Positions 1 to 5,664 of a stretch of DNA of 8,357 bases are shown here, in pieces. Each line of letters begins with the position of its first letter. The first letter of the stretch is position 1. Both the position numbers and the translations under genes were made by a program. The notes beneath the pieces are model-generated. The model was not told the DNA's origin, did no database searches, and saw only the letters and a program-made list of their open reading frames with translations. The DNA is from Nanobdellota archaeon. GTDB lineage: Archaea; Nanobdellota; Nanobdellia; SCGC-AAA011-G17; GW2011-AR20. Where the stretch lies: positions 1 through 8,357 of the forward strand of contig JAHJQH010000062.1 in the NCBI GenBank assembly GCA_018819375.1. Reading direction: 5' to 3'.

Positions 1-44
1 CCTTCACACGGTAGAAGTCGGGAGTTCAATTCTCCCCGGGCCCA
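1..44 (+). tRNA. tRNA-Val(CAC) 3' half, copy 1 (cut by window edge)
   Basis: This is the 3' half of a valine tRNA. It holds an anticodon loop TTCACAC with anticodon CAC (5-7), the 3' anticodon strand GGTAG (10-14), a five-base variable loop AAGTC, a T arm GGGAG-TTCAATT-CTCCC (20-36), the 3' acceptor strand CGGGCCC (37-43) and discriminator A44. There is no encoded CCA tail beyond this. The window opens inside the anticodon arm, so it cannot be seen whether a normal 5' half precedes it. The first 46 bases recur exactly at 96-141. Confidence 0.6.
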
Positions 45-70
45 TTAAAAATGGTTTGATAATTGTGTGG

Positions 71-139
71 AGGTCTGGTGTGTAAGCACCTACGACCTTC
101 ACACGGTAGAAGTCGGGAGTTCAATTCTCCCCGGGCCCA
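71..139 (+). tRNA. tRNA-Val(CAC)-like sequence, copy 2, no matching 5' acceptor strand
   Basis: The 3' half (96-139) is identical to copy 1 and fits the tRNA model: anticodon loop 98-104 with CAC at 100-102, GGTAG 105-109, variable loop 110-114, T arm 115-131, acceptor strand 132-138, A139. The 5' side is odd. A D stem AGGT/ACCT (71-74/88-91) can be drawn with a 13-nt loop. The 5' anticodon strand CGACC (93-97) then has one G-A mismatch. No GGGCCCG acceptor strand stands where it should, at about 62-68. The best alternative is TGGTTTG at 52-58, with three G-U pairs and a terminal mismatch. It could be a pseudogene, an intron-bearing gene or the 3' half of a split tRNA. The start given is the D stem, not a proven 5' end. 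Confidence 0.5.
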
Positions 140-312
140 TTTCATATTTCACCCATAACAACATTTAAAAAACCAGAGAAAAACCAAAAGCCAGACACAA
201 ATCACATCAACCTGTCAAACACAGACAAAAACCCACATAACGCAGATAAAAAAACTACCAAACACAAACCACCCCAACATGTCAAACACAAACCACCTTT
301 TGTCGTTTTGCA

Positions 313-331
313 GGAGCTTTCCTAAAGCTCC
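313..331. repeat. 19-nt inverted repeat, 8-bp arms
   Basis: GGAGCTTT-CCT-AAAGCTCC is a perfect 8-bp stem with a 3-nt loop inside the gene-free spacer. No T-run follows it. It has the same 8-3-8 layout as the palindrome at 553-571 but a different sequence. Its function is unknown: it could be a protein-binding site or an RNA hairpin. Confidence 0.6.
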
Positions 332-552
332 ACACGAAACACAAATCAACAACATCCCAAACGCAATCTCACCCTTCAAAAAAACAACCACTCAAATACC
401 AACAACCCCTCAAACGCAATCTCACCCCAATCAAAAACAATTTTAACATTACCAACCCTCATTCAACAAACAAAACGCAATCCAACACTTCAAAACAACA
501 ATCACGCAGATACCAACAATTTACCAAACACAAACCCCGCTAATCAAAGTAA

Positions 553-571
553 AAAATCCCGCAGGGATTTT
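553..571. promoter_or_regulatory. 19-nt inverted repeat at the promoter of the 600-1019 gene (possible operator)
   Basis: AAAATCCC-GCA-GGGATTTT is a perfect 8-bp inverted repeat. Its right arm runs into the TATA-like stretch at 568-577, so it covers the place where TFB would bind. That position suits a repressor site. It could instead be the 3' hairpin of an upstream RNA, because it ends in four T. The regulatory role is inferred. Confidence 0.4.
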
Positions 572-577
572 AATTAT
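568..577 (+). promoter_or_regulatory. TATA box of the 600-1019 gene
   Basis: TTTTAATTAT is centred about 27 nt before the ATG at 600, the spacing expected for a leaderless archaeal transcript. No Shine-Dalgarno sequence precedes the ATG, in keeping with this. Confidence 0.45.
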
Positions 578-599
578 GCTTTAACAACCACAAATCAAG

Positions 600-1019
600 A
601 TGGAACTAAAACAACCAAACTCAATGGGAGAATGTGTGTATTACACAGATAGGGATGTAGGTAATGGTGGCAGTGTAAGAGCCTGGGTTCTCAAGGAAAA
701 TTGCCCAAAATGCGGAAAAGCACTAATGGGAAAACCAAGAAACCCAAAAACAGGAAAGCCAAAACTAAGGTCAGAAGAATATCAATGTCCTGAATGTGGC
801 TACACAGTGCCAAAACAAGAATACGAAGAAACCCTCACAGTAAATATCCAGTATACCTGTCCTCACTGCAAGCATCAAGACCAGACAACCACGCCTTTCA
901 AAAGAAAAAAAGTCCAGAGACTTAACGAGGAAACACAAAAAAAACAGTCAATAGATGCAATCACCTTCACCTGTTCCAAATGCAATCAAGAACTCTTCAT
1001 CACAAAAAAGATGAAATAA
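600..1019 (+). CDS. Small protein with four CxxC zinc knuckles (function unknown)
   Basis: The 139-residue product has four CxxC pairs: C35/C38 (CPKC), C63/C66 (CPEC), C87/C90 (CPHC) and C125/C128 (CSKC). They pair naturally into two zinc ribbons, residues 35-66 and 87-128, joined by a short linker. The loop between the first two knuckles is basic and rich in Pro and Gly (GKPRNPKTGKPK), and the protein ends in KKMK, so nucleic-acid binding is plausible. No signal peptide or membrane segment is seen. From memory, similar four-knuckle proteins occur as conserved hypotheticals in DPANN archaea, but I cannot assign a function. The ATG at 600 is chosen for its upstream TATA spacing; an in-frame ATG at 624 is the alternative. 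It faces the histone gene, with 41 bp between their stops. Confidence 0.85.
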   Translation: MELKQPNSMGECVYYTDRDVGNGGSVRAWVLKENCPKCGKALMGKPRNPKTGKPKLRSEEYQCPECGYTVPKQEYEETLTVNIQYTCPHCKHQDQTTTPFKRKKVQRLNEETQKKQSIDAITFTCSKCNQELFITKKMK

Positions 1020-1060
1020 GGGAATATAAAACCACCTACAAAACTAACAATAATAAACAA

Positions 1061-1276
1061 TCACCCGCTAAAAGCCAGTTCAATATCTTTTGATTTCACC
1101 GTCTTTCTCTTTGAATGCTGCATAAACTTGACTGCCTTAACCCCAATTTCTTTTGCGTGTTCTTCAAGTTTGTCCCTCATCACTGCCTTTGCCTTGTCAG
1201 AAACACGAGGAGCACCTGCCTGCCTAAGCAGTTTTTCCATTGCCCCCAAAGAAATCGCTTTTTCTCTTTTTTTCAT
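1061..1276 (-). CDS. Archaeal histone (HMf family)
   Basis: A 71-residue single histone fold, the usual length for archaeal histones of the HMfA/HMfB family, which wrap DNA as dimers and longer stacks. Helix 1 is about residues 9-19, followed by AGAPRVS, which matches the AGAERVS loop of HMf and its DNA-binding arginine. The long helix 2 spans about 27-55. The RKTV loop (57-60) and KSKDIELAF helix 3 also match HMf. It begins with a basic MKKREK and ends right after helix 3, so it has no tail. It is transcribed alone, towards the 600-1019 gene. A TATA box at 1299-1306 supports the start at 1276 and a leaderless message. The family call is firm; its share in chromatin compared with other histones in the genome is unknown. 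Confidence 0.95.
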   Translation of the reverse strand: MKKREKAISLGAMEKLLRQAGAPRVSDKAKAVMRDKLEEHAKEIGVKAVKFMQHSKRKTVKSKDIELAFSG

Positions 1277-1298
1277 AAAAAGAACATTATTTTACCCT

Positions 1299-1306
1299 TA
1301 TTTAAA
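1299..1306 (-). promoter_or_regulatory. TATA box of the histone gene
   Basis: On the minus strand this reads TTTAAATA, centred about 27 nt before the histone ATG at 1276, which fits leaderless transcription. It sits just past the stop codon (1309-1311) of the coding remnant upstream. Confidence 0.6.
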
Positions 1307-1308
1307 CT

Positions 1309-1461
1309 TTATCCCCGTTCATTAAATAACCCCAAAAACCCGTAAATTTCCTTTTTCATTCTTGGGTTAAGGGAAACATGCCACTCTCCAGTTTTCTTCA
1401 TCTTCAATAAAAATCCAAGTTTATAAAGTTCTTCAATAGCTCGGACGCCAGATACAAGAGT
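1309..1461 (-). pseudogene. Coding-like remnant without a start codon, wHTH-like tail
   Basis: An open frame of 50 codons ends at TAA 1309-1311. It reads like protein: GVRAIEELYKLGFLLKMKKT is followed by GEWHVSLNPRMKKEIYGFLG and a short end, FNERG. The helix-then-hairpin pattern resembles the last part of a winged-helix domain, but that is only a pattern impression. Going upstream the frame closes at 1462-1464, and only a TTG and an internal ATG (giving 30 residues) could start it. The most likely reading is the 3' end of a gene that lost its 5' part. The break lies at the promoter of the unusual gene at 1503, which may have replaced it. A short real gene with a TTG start is the alternative. 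Confidence 0.5.
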
Positions 1462-1468
1462 TTAAATA
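1461..1468 (+). promoter_or_regulatory. TATA box of the 1503-2372 gene
   Basis: TTTAAATA lies about 38 nt before the ATG at 1503. With transcription starting about 26 nt downstream, the mRNA would carry a leader of roughly 12-15 nt, just enough for the Shine-Dalgarno site at 1491-1497. Confidence 0.5.
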
Positions 1469-1490
1469 TTAAACTGAATTAATTAAAACT

Positions 1491-1497
1491 AAAGGAG
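1491..1497 (+). promoter_or_regulatory. Shine-Dalgarno site of the 1503-2372 gene
   Basis: AAAGGAG stands 5 nt before the ATG at 1503 and fixes this start. It is notable because most other genes in the window have no such site and appear leaderless. Confidence 0.7.
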
Positions 1498-1502
1498 TAA
1501 AT

Positions 1503-2372
1503 ATGGGTAAGGAAATTAAAAAGGAAACAGATTGGCTTGGAAGAGAAAAAGATGTTATCTATGAAGGCGGCAAGAAAGTTGGAGAAACAAAACATGAAAC
1601 AGACTGGTTAGGACGGGCTCGGGACATAACTTATGATAAAACTGGTAACAAAATTAGTGAAACCAAACACGAAACAACTTTCTTTGGCACCTCAAAAGAA
1701 GTTACCCGGGATACTTGTGGGAATAAAATCAGTGAAACAAAGTATGAAGAAAGAATTTTTGGAGGAAAAAAAGGAGTTATTTATGAGGATGGAAGGAAAA
1801 TCGGGGAATTAAAAACAGAGAAGGGATTTTTTGGTGGAAGAAAACAAGTGTTACACGAATCTGGTAGAGATGTGGATTTAACAAGAAGGGAAATCAGAAA
1901 AAAATCTGCAAGAACAGGAGAATCTTCTTCTTTGAATGGTGGTGGTTACGGAGAGCAAACCCATTCTCTACAAAAAGAATGCAGGAAAAGAAACTTAGAT
2001 AGGATAATAAAACAAGAAGAGAAATATTTGTGTGTGTGTAGTTTTAGCAATCCTAAAACAATAGAAAGGGCGTGGGAAACTGGATTTTATAGTGGGGTGA
2101 GATTTGTTCCTGATGAGTATTTAGTTAAATACAAATGTGGACGCTGTGGTCACGAATGGCAGGACATTATATCTCATATCCCTCTTAATAATTCTGTAGA
2201 CTGCATGATGGGGTGTAGTAAAGGAGCTGAAGGACTTTCATTGTTATGGTTCTACAGGGTAATAAAAGGTTTAATCACTGGTAAGGAACCTTTTGGATAT
2301 GGAAGGTTAATTCAGTCAAAAAACCTCTTTGATAGATTTAAAACCAATCATCCTAAAAAGAGTGTCACTTAA
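1503..2372 (+). CDS. Five-repeat protein with C-terminal zinc ribbon (function unknown)
   Basis: The 289-residue product begins with five imperfect repeats of 24-25 residues (8-31, 32-56, 57-81, 82-105, 106-129). Their shared pattern is E-x-x-W/F-L/F-G, then a K/R-rich stretch with V or I, then G-x-K/R-I/V and ETK; each probably folds as a beta-hairpin. A polar linker follows (about 130-175). The C-terminal part holds a likely zinc ribbon: C212 and C215 in CGRCGHEW, with C234 and C238. CVC at 177-179 could add ligands. From memory, similar FFG-type repeats occur in bacterial and phage-linked proteins, but I cannot name a family. Codons end in T far more often than in radB, and it has a strong Shine-Dalgarno site, so recent transfer is plausible. 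Its stop lies inside the end of aspS. Confidence 0.85.
   Translation: MGKEIKKETDWLGREKDVIYEGGKKVGETKHETDWLGRARDITYDKTGNKISETKHETTFFGTSKEVTRDTCGNKISETKYEERIFGGKKGVIYEDGRKIGELKTEKGFFGGRKQVLHESGRDVDLTRREIRKKSARTGESSSLNGGGYGEQTHSLQKECRKRNLDRIIKQEEKYLCVCSFSNPKTIERAWETGFYSGVRFVPDEYLVKYKCGRCGHEWQDIISHIPLNNSVDCMMGCSKGAEGLSLLWFYRVIKGLITGKEPFGYGRLIQSKNLFDRFKTNHPKKSVT
1524..1889 (+). repeat. Five in-frame imperfect repeats, 72-75 bp each
   Basis: These encode the five N-terminal repeats of the 1503-2372 gene. Units 1 and 2 share ETDWLGR at the protein level, and units 2 and 3 share GNKISETK. Units 4 and 5 share an FGG-K/R core. The DNA has diverged, so the amplification is not fresh. Confidence 0.8.
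2318..2360 (-). terminator. Possible T-run terminators of aspS
   Basis: On the minus strand there is a T5 run (2356-2360) a few bases past the aspS stop and a T6 run (2318-2323) further on. Archaeal termination often uses T-rich tracts. Both lie inside the opposing gene, so their use is uncertain. Confidence 0.3.
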
Positions 2373-3714
2373 ACTTTATCCCCAACTCATCCAACTGATT
2401 TTTTTCAACTTCAGAAGGAGTATCAAGCATCAGGTCAACAGCATCCTTGTTTTTTGGAAATGCAATGACCTCCCTTATTGAATTTTCCCCACAAAATAGC
2501 TGTATGATTCTATCAAGACCAAGAGCAATACCCCCCAAAGGAGGATTACCATACTTCATTGCTTCAAGCAGAAATCCGAATTTTTTTTCTGCTTCTTTTT
2601 TTCCAATGCCAAGTGCTTCAAAAACCTTAAACTGGTCCTCCCTGTTATAAATTCTCAAACTCCCCCCGCCTATCTCAACCCCATTCAAAACAAGGTCATA
2701 AGCTCTTGCCTTAACTTTGCCCATATCTTTAAAATTAAAATTCACTGGTCTTGTGAATGGATGGTGCATCGCCTTGTACCTCTTCTCCTCTTTGCTGTAT
2801 TCAAACATTGGAAAATCAACCACCCACGCAAACCCAAATTTCTCTCCTTTCTTTCTTAAATCAGGTTTATCAGACTTATATTTCTTCATTGCTTCATCAT
2901 AAGGAATTCTCTGAAAAGGAATCTTCAAATCCTGCCCAAGCACCTGTTTGAAAATGTGTTTAAGCATATTTTCAATCAATTCATAAATATCCCCCTCATC
3001 AACAAAACTCATTTCCAAATCCATTTGTGTGAATTCTGGTTGTCTGTCAGATCTCAAATCCTCGTCCCTGAAACATTTTACAATCTGAAAATATTTATCA
3101 TATCCGGAAATCATAAGAATCTGCTTGAACAACTGCGGACTTTGCGGCAAAGCATAAAACTTGCCTTTTTGAATTCTGCTGGGAACAAGATAATCACGAG
3201 CACCTTCAGGAGTTGACTTGGCTAGAAAGGGGGTTTCAATTTCAAGAAATCCTTCTTTATCAAGAAAATCCCTGATCGCTTTGATTGTTTTGTGCCTCAA
3301 AACAAGATTATGATGCATCTTGTTGCTTCTTAAATCCAAATATCTATATCTCAGTCTTGTTTCTTCATTAGAATCAACACCCTCTATTTCCATCGGAAGC
3401 TCTTCAGCACCGCTCAACACTTCAATCACTTTTGCAACAACTTCTATCTCCCCTGTATTAATCTCTTTTTTGATTTGATTAATCGGTCTTTTCTTAACAA
3501 CCCCTTCAACAGAGATAACACTCTCTCTTTTCAACACACCAACCTTCTTGCTCAAATCGCCATCAACAAAAATCTGTACAACCCCATATCGATCTTTAAG
3601 AATAATAAAACCAATTTTTCCTTGAACCCTATGGCTGACTATCCAACCACAAAGTTTCACTTTTTTATCAGCATCCTTTCCGCACAGTTCTCCGCAGGTA
3701 TGAGTCCTAAGCAT
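2365..3714 (-). CDS. aspS: Aspartyl-tRNA synthetase, bacterial type, without GAD domain
   Basis: Class II synthetase that charges tRNA-Asp in the cytoplasm. The 449-residue product starts with an OB-fold anticodon domain (about 1-110; RTHTCGEL and LCGW are typical). The catalytic core has TPEGARDYLVPSR (168-180), flipping-loop LPQSPQLFKQ (189-198), motif 2 FRDEDLRSDRQPEFTQMD (215-232) and motif 3 GGIALGLDR (394-402), then IAFPK. These are bacterial AspRS signatures. The 100-odd residue GAD insertion expected between SDKPDLR (281-287) and WVVDFPMFE (297-305) is missing, which explains the length (bacterial enzymes are near 590). I start at ATG 3714, since RTHTCGEL is the normal family N-terminus and a TATA box lies 26 nt upstream. 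The frame runs on to an ATG at 3777, but those 21 extra residues look non-coding. Whether it also charges tRNA-Asn cannot be told. Confidence 0.95.
   Translation of the reverse strand: MLRTHTCGELCGKDADKKVKLCGWIVSHRVQGKIGFIILKDRYGVVQIFVDGDLSKKVGVLKRESVISVEGVVKKRPINQIKKEINTGEIEVVAKVIEVLSGAEELPMEIEGVDSNEETRLRYRYLDLRSNKMHHNLVLRHKTIKAIRDFLDKEGFLEIETPFLAKSTPEGARDYLVPSRIQKGKFYALPQSPQLFKQILMISGYDKYFQIVKCFRDEDLRSDRQPEFTQMDLEMSFVDEGDIYELIENMLKHIFKQVLGQDLKIPFQRIPYDEAMKKYKSDKPDLRKKGEKFGFAWVVDFPMFEYSKEEKRYKAMHHPFTRPVNFNFKDMGKVKARAYDLVLNGVEIGGGSLRIYNREDQFKVFEALGIGKKEAEKKFGFLLEAMKYGNPPLGGIALGLDRIIQLFCGENSIREVIAFPKNKDAVDLMLDTPSEVEKNQLDELGIKFK
2399..2405 (+). terminator. Possible T-run terminator of the 1503-2372 gene
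   Basis: A run of seven T begins 27 nt after the stop of the + strand gene, inside the antisense of aspS. It suits a U-rich archaeal terminator, but it also encodes Lys/Asn-rich aspS sequence, so chance is possible. Confidence 0.3.
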
Positions 3715-3735
3715 ACTATAAAAGAACACCCCACA

Positions 3736-3743
3736 CATATAAA
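3736..3743 (-). promoter_or_regulatory. TATA box of aspS
   Basis: On the minus strand this reads TTTATATG, centred about 26 nt before the ATG at 3714. It supports that ATG over the one at 3777, which would lie upstream of the promoter. Confidence 0.6.
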
Positions 3744-3756
3744 CTTTTCCATAACA

Positions 3757-3764
3757 ATTATAAA
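3757..3764 (+). promoter_or_regulatory. TATA box of radB
   Basis: ATTATAAA is centred about 26 nt before the radB ATG at 3787, so radB should be leaderless. Its centre is only about 21 bp from the aspS TATA box on the other strand. Confidence 0.6.
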
Positions 3765-3786
3765 ACCCAATCTCCACACAATATAA

Positions 3787-4428
3787 ATGCTCAAAACAAC
3801 AAACCCGCAGTTGACAGAATTTCTGAATCTAAACAATGGACCAACCCTGATTTACGGAGAAGCTGCAACAGGAAAAACCTGCCTGTGCCTGATGGCTGCA
3901 ATTGAAAATGCAAAAACAGGAAAAGTGATTTACATAGACACAGAAGGCGGATTTTCAATAGACAGGATAGAACAAATTTTTCCCCACTACGCCGCTATCC
4001 TGAAAAACATTTTCTTCATCAGGGCAAAAAGTTTCAAGCAACAGCACAAAATAATCCAAAATCTGGAAAAAACAGGCAAGCTCAGTTTAATCATCATGGA
4101 TACAATAGGAAATCACCTAAGACCCCTGTTCAGGAATCACAAAGAACTCGCAACAACCTGCCTGAAAAAACAATTAAGAGTTATGGAGCAAAAAGCAAAA
4201 CAAGACATACCTATCCTGCTCACAACACAGGTTTATACCAACATCACTGCAAACAAGATAGAACCAGTAGGAGGAAACCTGTTAAAATCATTCTGCCCAA
4301 GCATCATCCGCCTGGAACAAGACAAAAGAAACACAAGGATTCCAGCAAGAATTTTCACCATAGAAAAACCAAAACTAAAAACCACGCAGTTCGAGATTCA
4401 AAACTCAGGGATTACCATAAACAAGTAA
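3787..4428 (+). CDS. radB: DNA repair and recombination protein RadB
   Basis: RadB is an archaeal RecA/RadA-family ATPase without the N-terminal helix-hairpin-helix domain of RadA; it is thought to help RadA in recombination. The 213-residue length is slightly short for the family. Walker A is GEAATGKT (24-31). Walker B is LSLIIMD (99-105), with the aspartate at 105. IYIDTEGGFSIDRI (48-61) is the typical RadA/RadB segment after the first strand, and LLTTQVY (144-150) matches the sensor strand. PVGGNLLKSFCPSIIRLE (160-177) matches the region near the RadA GG motif. Codons favour A and C endings. It is divergent from aspS and convergent with ftsZ, so it is probably a single-gene transcript. Confidence 0.92.
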   Translation: MLKTTNPQLTEFLNLNNGPTLIYGEAATGKTCLCLMAAIENAKTGKVIYIDTEGGFSIDRIEQIFPHYAAILKNIFFIRAKSFKQQHKIIQNLEKTGKLSLIIMDTIGNHLRPLFRNHKELATTCLKKQLRVMEQKAKQDIPILLTTQVYTNITANKIEPVGGNLLKSFCPSIIRLEQDKRNTRIPARIFTIEKPKLKTTQFEIQNSGITINK

Positions 4429-4534
4429 GGGACAATATGAATTCTACTCTTTTATCACACACCTCATAAACCCCCATCATCTTAACCAATTCCAAAAATT
4501 TAGATCTATTTTACCATCAACCCCACATCCACTC

Positions 4535-4546
4535 AAAAATCAAAAA
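4535..4546 (-). terminator. T-run terminator of ftsZ
   Basis: Right after the ftsZ stop the minus strand reads TTTTTGATTTTT, two T5 runs in 12 bases. This matches the U-rich tracts that end archaeal transcripts. The rest of the 4429-4548 spacer shows no gene. Confidence 0.45.
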
Positions 4547-4548
4547 CC

Positions 4549-5640
4549 CTAATCAACGAACTCAATCCCTAACTCATTCTCTATATCTTTCTTCTTCTTG
4601 AGGGCAGTGGTCTTTCTCGGACCAAAGATTTGAGGAGAACTAACGCCAGTAACTATAAGCATAACTTTAATAACATTCTCCATATCCTCAGAGATTTGAG
4701 CACCCCATATAATTCTCGCATCCTCATCTAATTTTTCAGAAATAGTTTCCACAACCTTCTTTGCTTCATCCAAAGTCATGTCTGGCCCGCCAATAACATT
4801 TATCAGGGCACCATTAGCCCCAGAAACATCAACATCAAGCAATGGATTGGAAATTGCTTTTTCAACTGCTTCAGAAGCCCTGTTCTCAGTATCACTTTCA
4901 CCAACACCAATCATGGCAACTCCCCCACCACCCATCACAGCTTTTATGTCAGCAAAATCAAGGTTAATCAAACCAGCTCTTGTAACAAGTTCAGCAATGC
5001 CTTTCACGGCATTAGTCAAAATTTCATCAGCAACCTTAAAAGCAGTATGAAGCGGCAAGTCAGGAGCGAGCTCCAACAGTTTGTCATTTGGAATGACAAT
5101 TAAGGTATCAACAATGTTCTCTAATTTCTCAAGTCCAATAAGAGCATTCTCATACCTTCTCTGTCCTTCAATAGAAAAAGGAATAGTAACAACACCAACA
5201 GTCAATGCACCTTGTTTTTTTGCAATTTCAGCAATAACAGGTGCAGAACCAGTACCAGTACCGCCTCCAAGCCCGCAAGTGATGAAAACCATGTCAGAAC
5301 CCATAATCGCAGCCTTGATGTCGTGCTCATTTTCCCTGGCAGCTTCTTCACCAACCTGCGGCTGTGAACCAGCTCCGAGCCCGTGAGTCAATTCCCTTCC
5401 AATAAGGATTTTAGTATGAGCATTGGTATAAAGCAGGTCCTGGGCATCTGTGTTAATTGCAATTGTTGCAGCACCAACAATCCCTACTTCAGAAATCCTG
5501 TTTATGGTATTATTTCCAGCGCCACCAGTGCCAATAACTTTTATCTTTGCTTTTTGGTTGGCAAGAATCTGTTCAAGTTCTTCATCAATAGAAGAAGTCT
5601 TCTGCATCTCTTTCTTGAAAACTAACTCGTCTCCTACCAT
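4549..5640 (-). CDS. ftsZ: Cell division protein FtsZ
   Basis: Tubulin-like GTPase that builds the division ring. The 363-residue product has a short N-terminal helix (about 14-30), then KVIGTGGAGNNTINR (34-48), which binds nucleotide. The signature GGGTGTGSAP is at 125-134. The T7 loop NLDFADI (226-232) keeps both aspartates needed for GTP hydrolysis, so it should be active. GGPDMTLDEA (284-293) and the end of the globular domain near 333 are normal. A short basic linker (KTTALKKKK) is followed by a tail, ENELGIEFVD, of the archaeal FtsZ type, which probably contacts SepF or another anchor; no sepF is in the window. The start at 5640 is backed by a TATA box 28 nt upstream; M12 is the alternative. 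The prolyl isomerase gene lies 51 bp upstream on the same strand, but ftsZ has its own promoter. Confidence 0.96.
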   Translation of the reverse strand: MVGDELVFKKEMQKTSSIDEELEQILANQKAKIKVIGTGGAGNNTINRISEVGIVGAATIAINTDAQDLLYTNAHTKILIGRELTHGLGAGSQPQVGEEAARENEHDIKAAIMGSDMVFITCGLGGGTGTGSAPVIAEIAKKQGALTVGVVTIPFSIEGQRRYENALIGLEKLENIVDTLIVIPNDKLLELAPDLPLHTAFKVADEILTNAVKGIAELVTRAGLINLDFADIKAVMGGGGVAMIGVGESDTENRASEAVEKAISNPLLDVDVSGANGALINVIGGPDMTLDEAKKVVETISEKLDEDARIIWGAQISEDMENVIKVMLIVTGVSSPQIFGPRKTTALKKKKDIENELGIEFVD

Positions 5641-5664
5641 AATCTATTATAAGAACTAGTCCCC

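Larger units (their letters stand above)
1..141 (+). repeat. 46-bp perfect direct repeat (tRNA 3' half), 95-bp period
   Basis: Bases 1-46 and 96-141 are identical and contain the tRNA-Val 3' half plus two bases. The sequence between them (47-95) can fold by itself: GGTC (72-75) pairs with GACC (94-97), and GGTG (77-80) pairs with CACC (87-90). More copies may lie to the left of the window. A 3'-tRNA repeat is also what integration at a tRNA gene leaves behind, but no integrase is seen here. Confidence 0.85.
142..599. repeat. Gene-free spacer with degenerate direct repeats
   Basis: No convincing coding frame is seen on either strand. The + strand is rich in A and C and poor in G. Recurring words include CAAACACAAACCACC at 259-273 and 283-297, shortened at 525-536. 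CAAACGCAATCTCACCC stands at 358-374 and 411-427, with AAACGCAATC again at 473-482. CGCAGATA is at 241-248 and 505-512, and ACCAACAA recurs near the unit ends. The words from 358 on can be read as three units of roughly 53-60 bp with poor conservation between. This looks like an old decaying tandem array, not a CRISPR. Confidence 0.6.

Noticed and set aside
52..58. 5' acceptor strand of tRNA copy 2 (TGGTTTG)
   Set aside because: It needs three G-U pairs and has a mismatch at the end, and leaves about ten extra bases before the D stem. Kept only as a possibility.
258..536. CRISPR array
   Set aside because: Repeats are short (10-17 bp), unevenly spaced and imperfect, and the stretches between them share words with each other. 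No cas gene is nearby.
1115..1345. Frames on the + strand across the histone gene
   Set aside because: They are antisense to a clear histone and have no promoter or homology signs.
3715..3777. N-terminal extension of AspRS starting at 3777
   Set aside because: The 21 residues do not fit the family, and the region holds the TATA box whose spacing predicts a start at 3714.
4778..5625. Long frames opposite ftsZ, and similar ones opposite aspS and FKBP
   Set aside because: They overlap well-identified genes, lack promoters or recognisable motifs, and have shadow-like composition rich in Ser, Pro and Phe.
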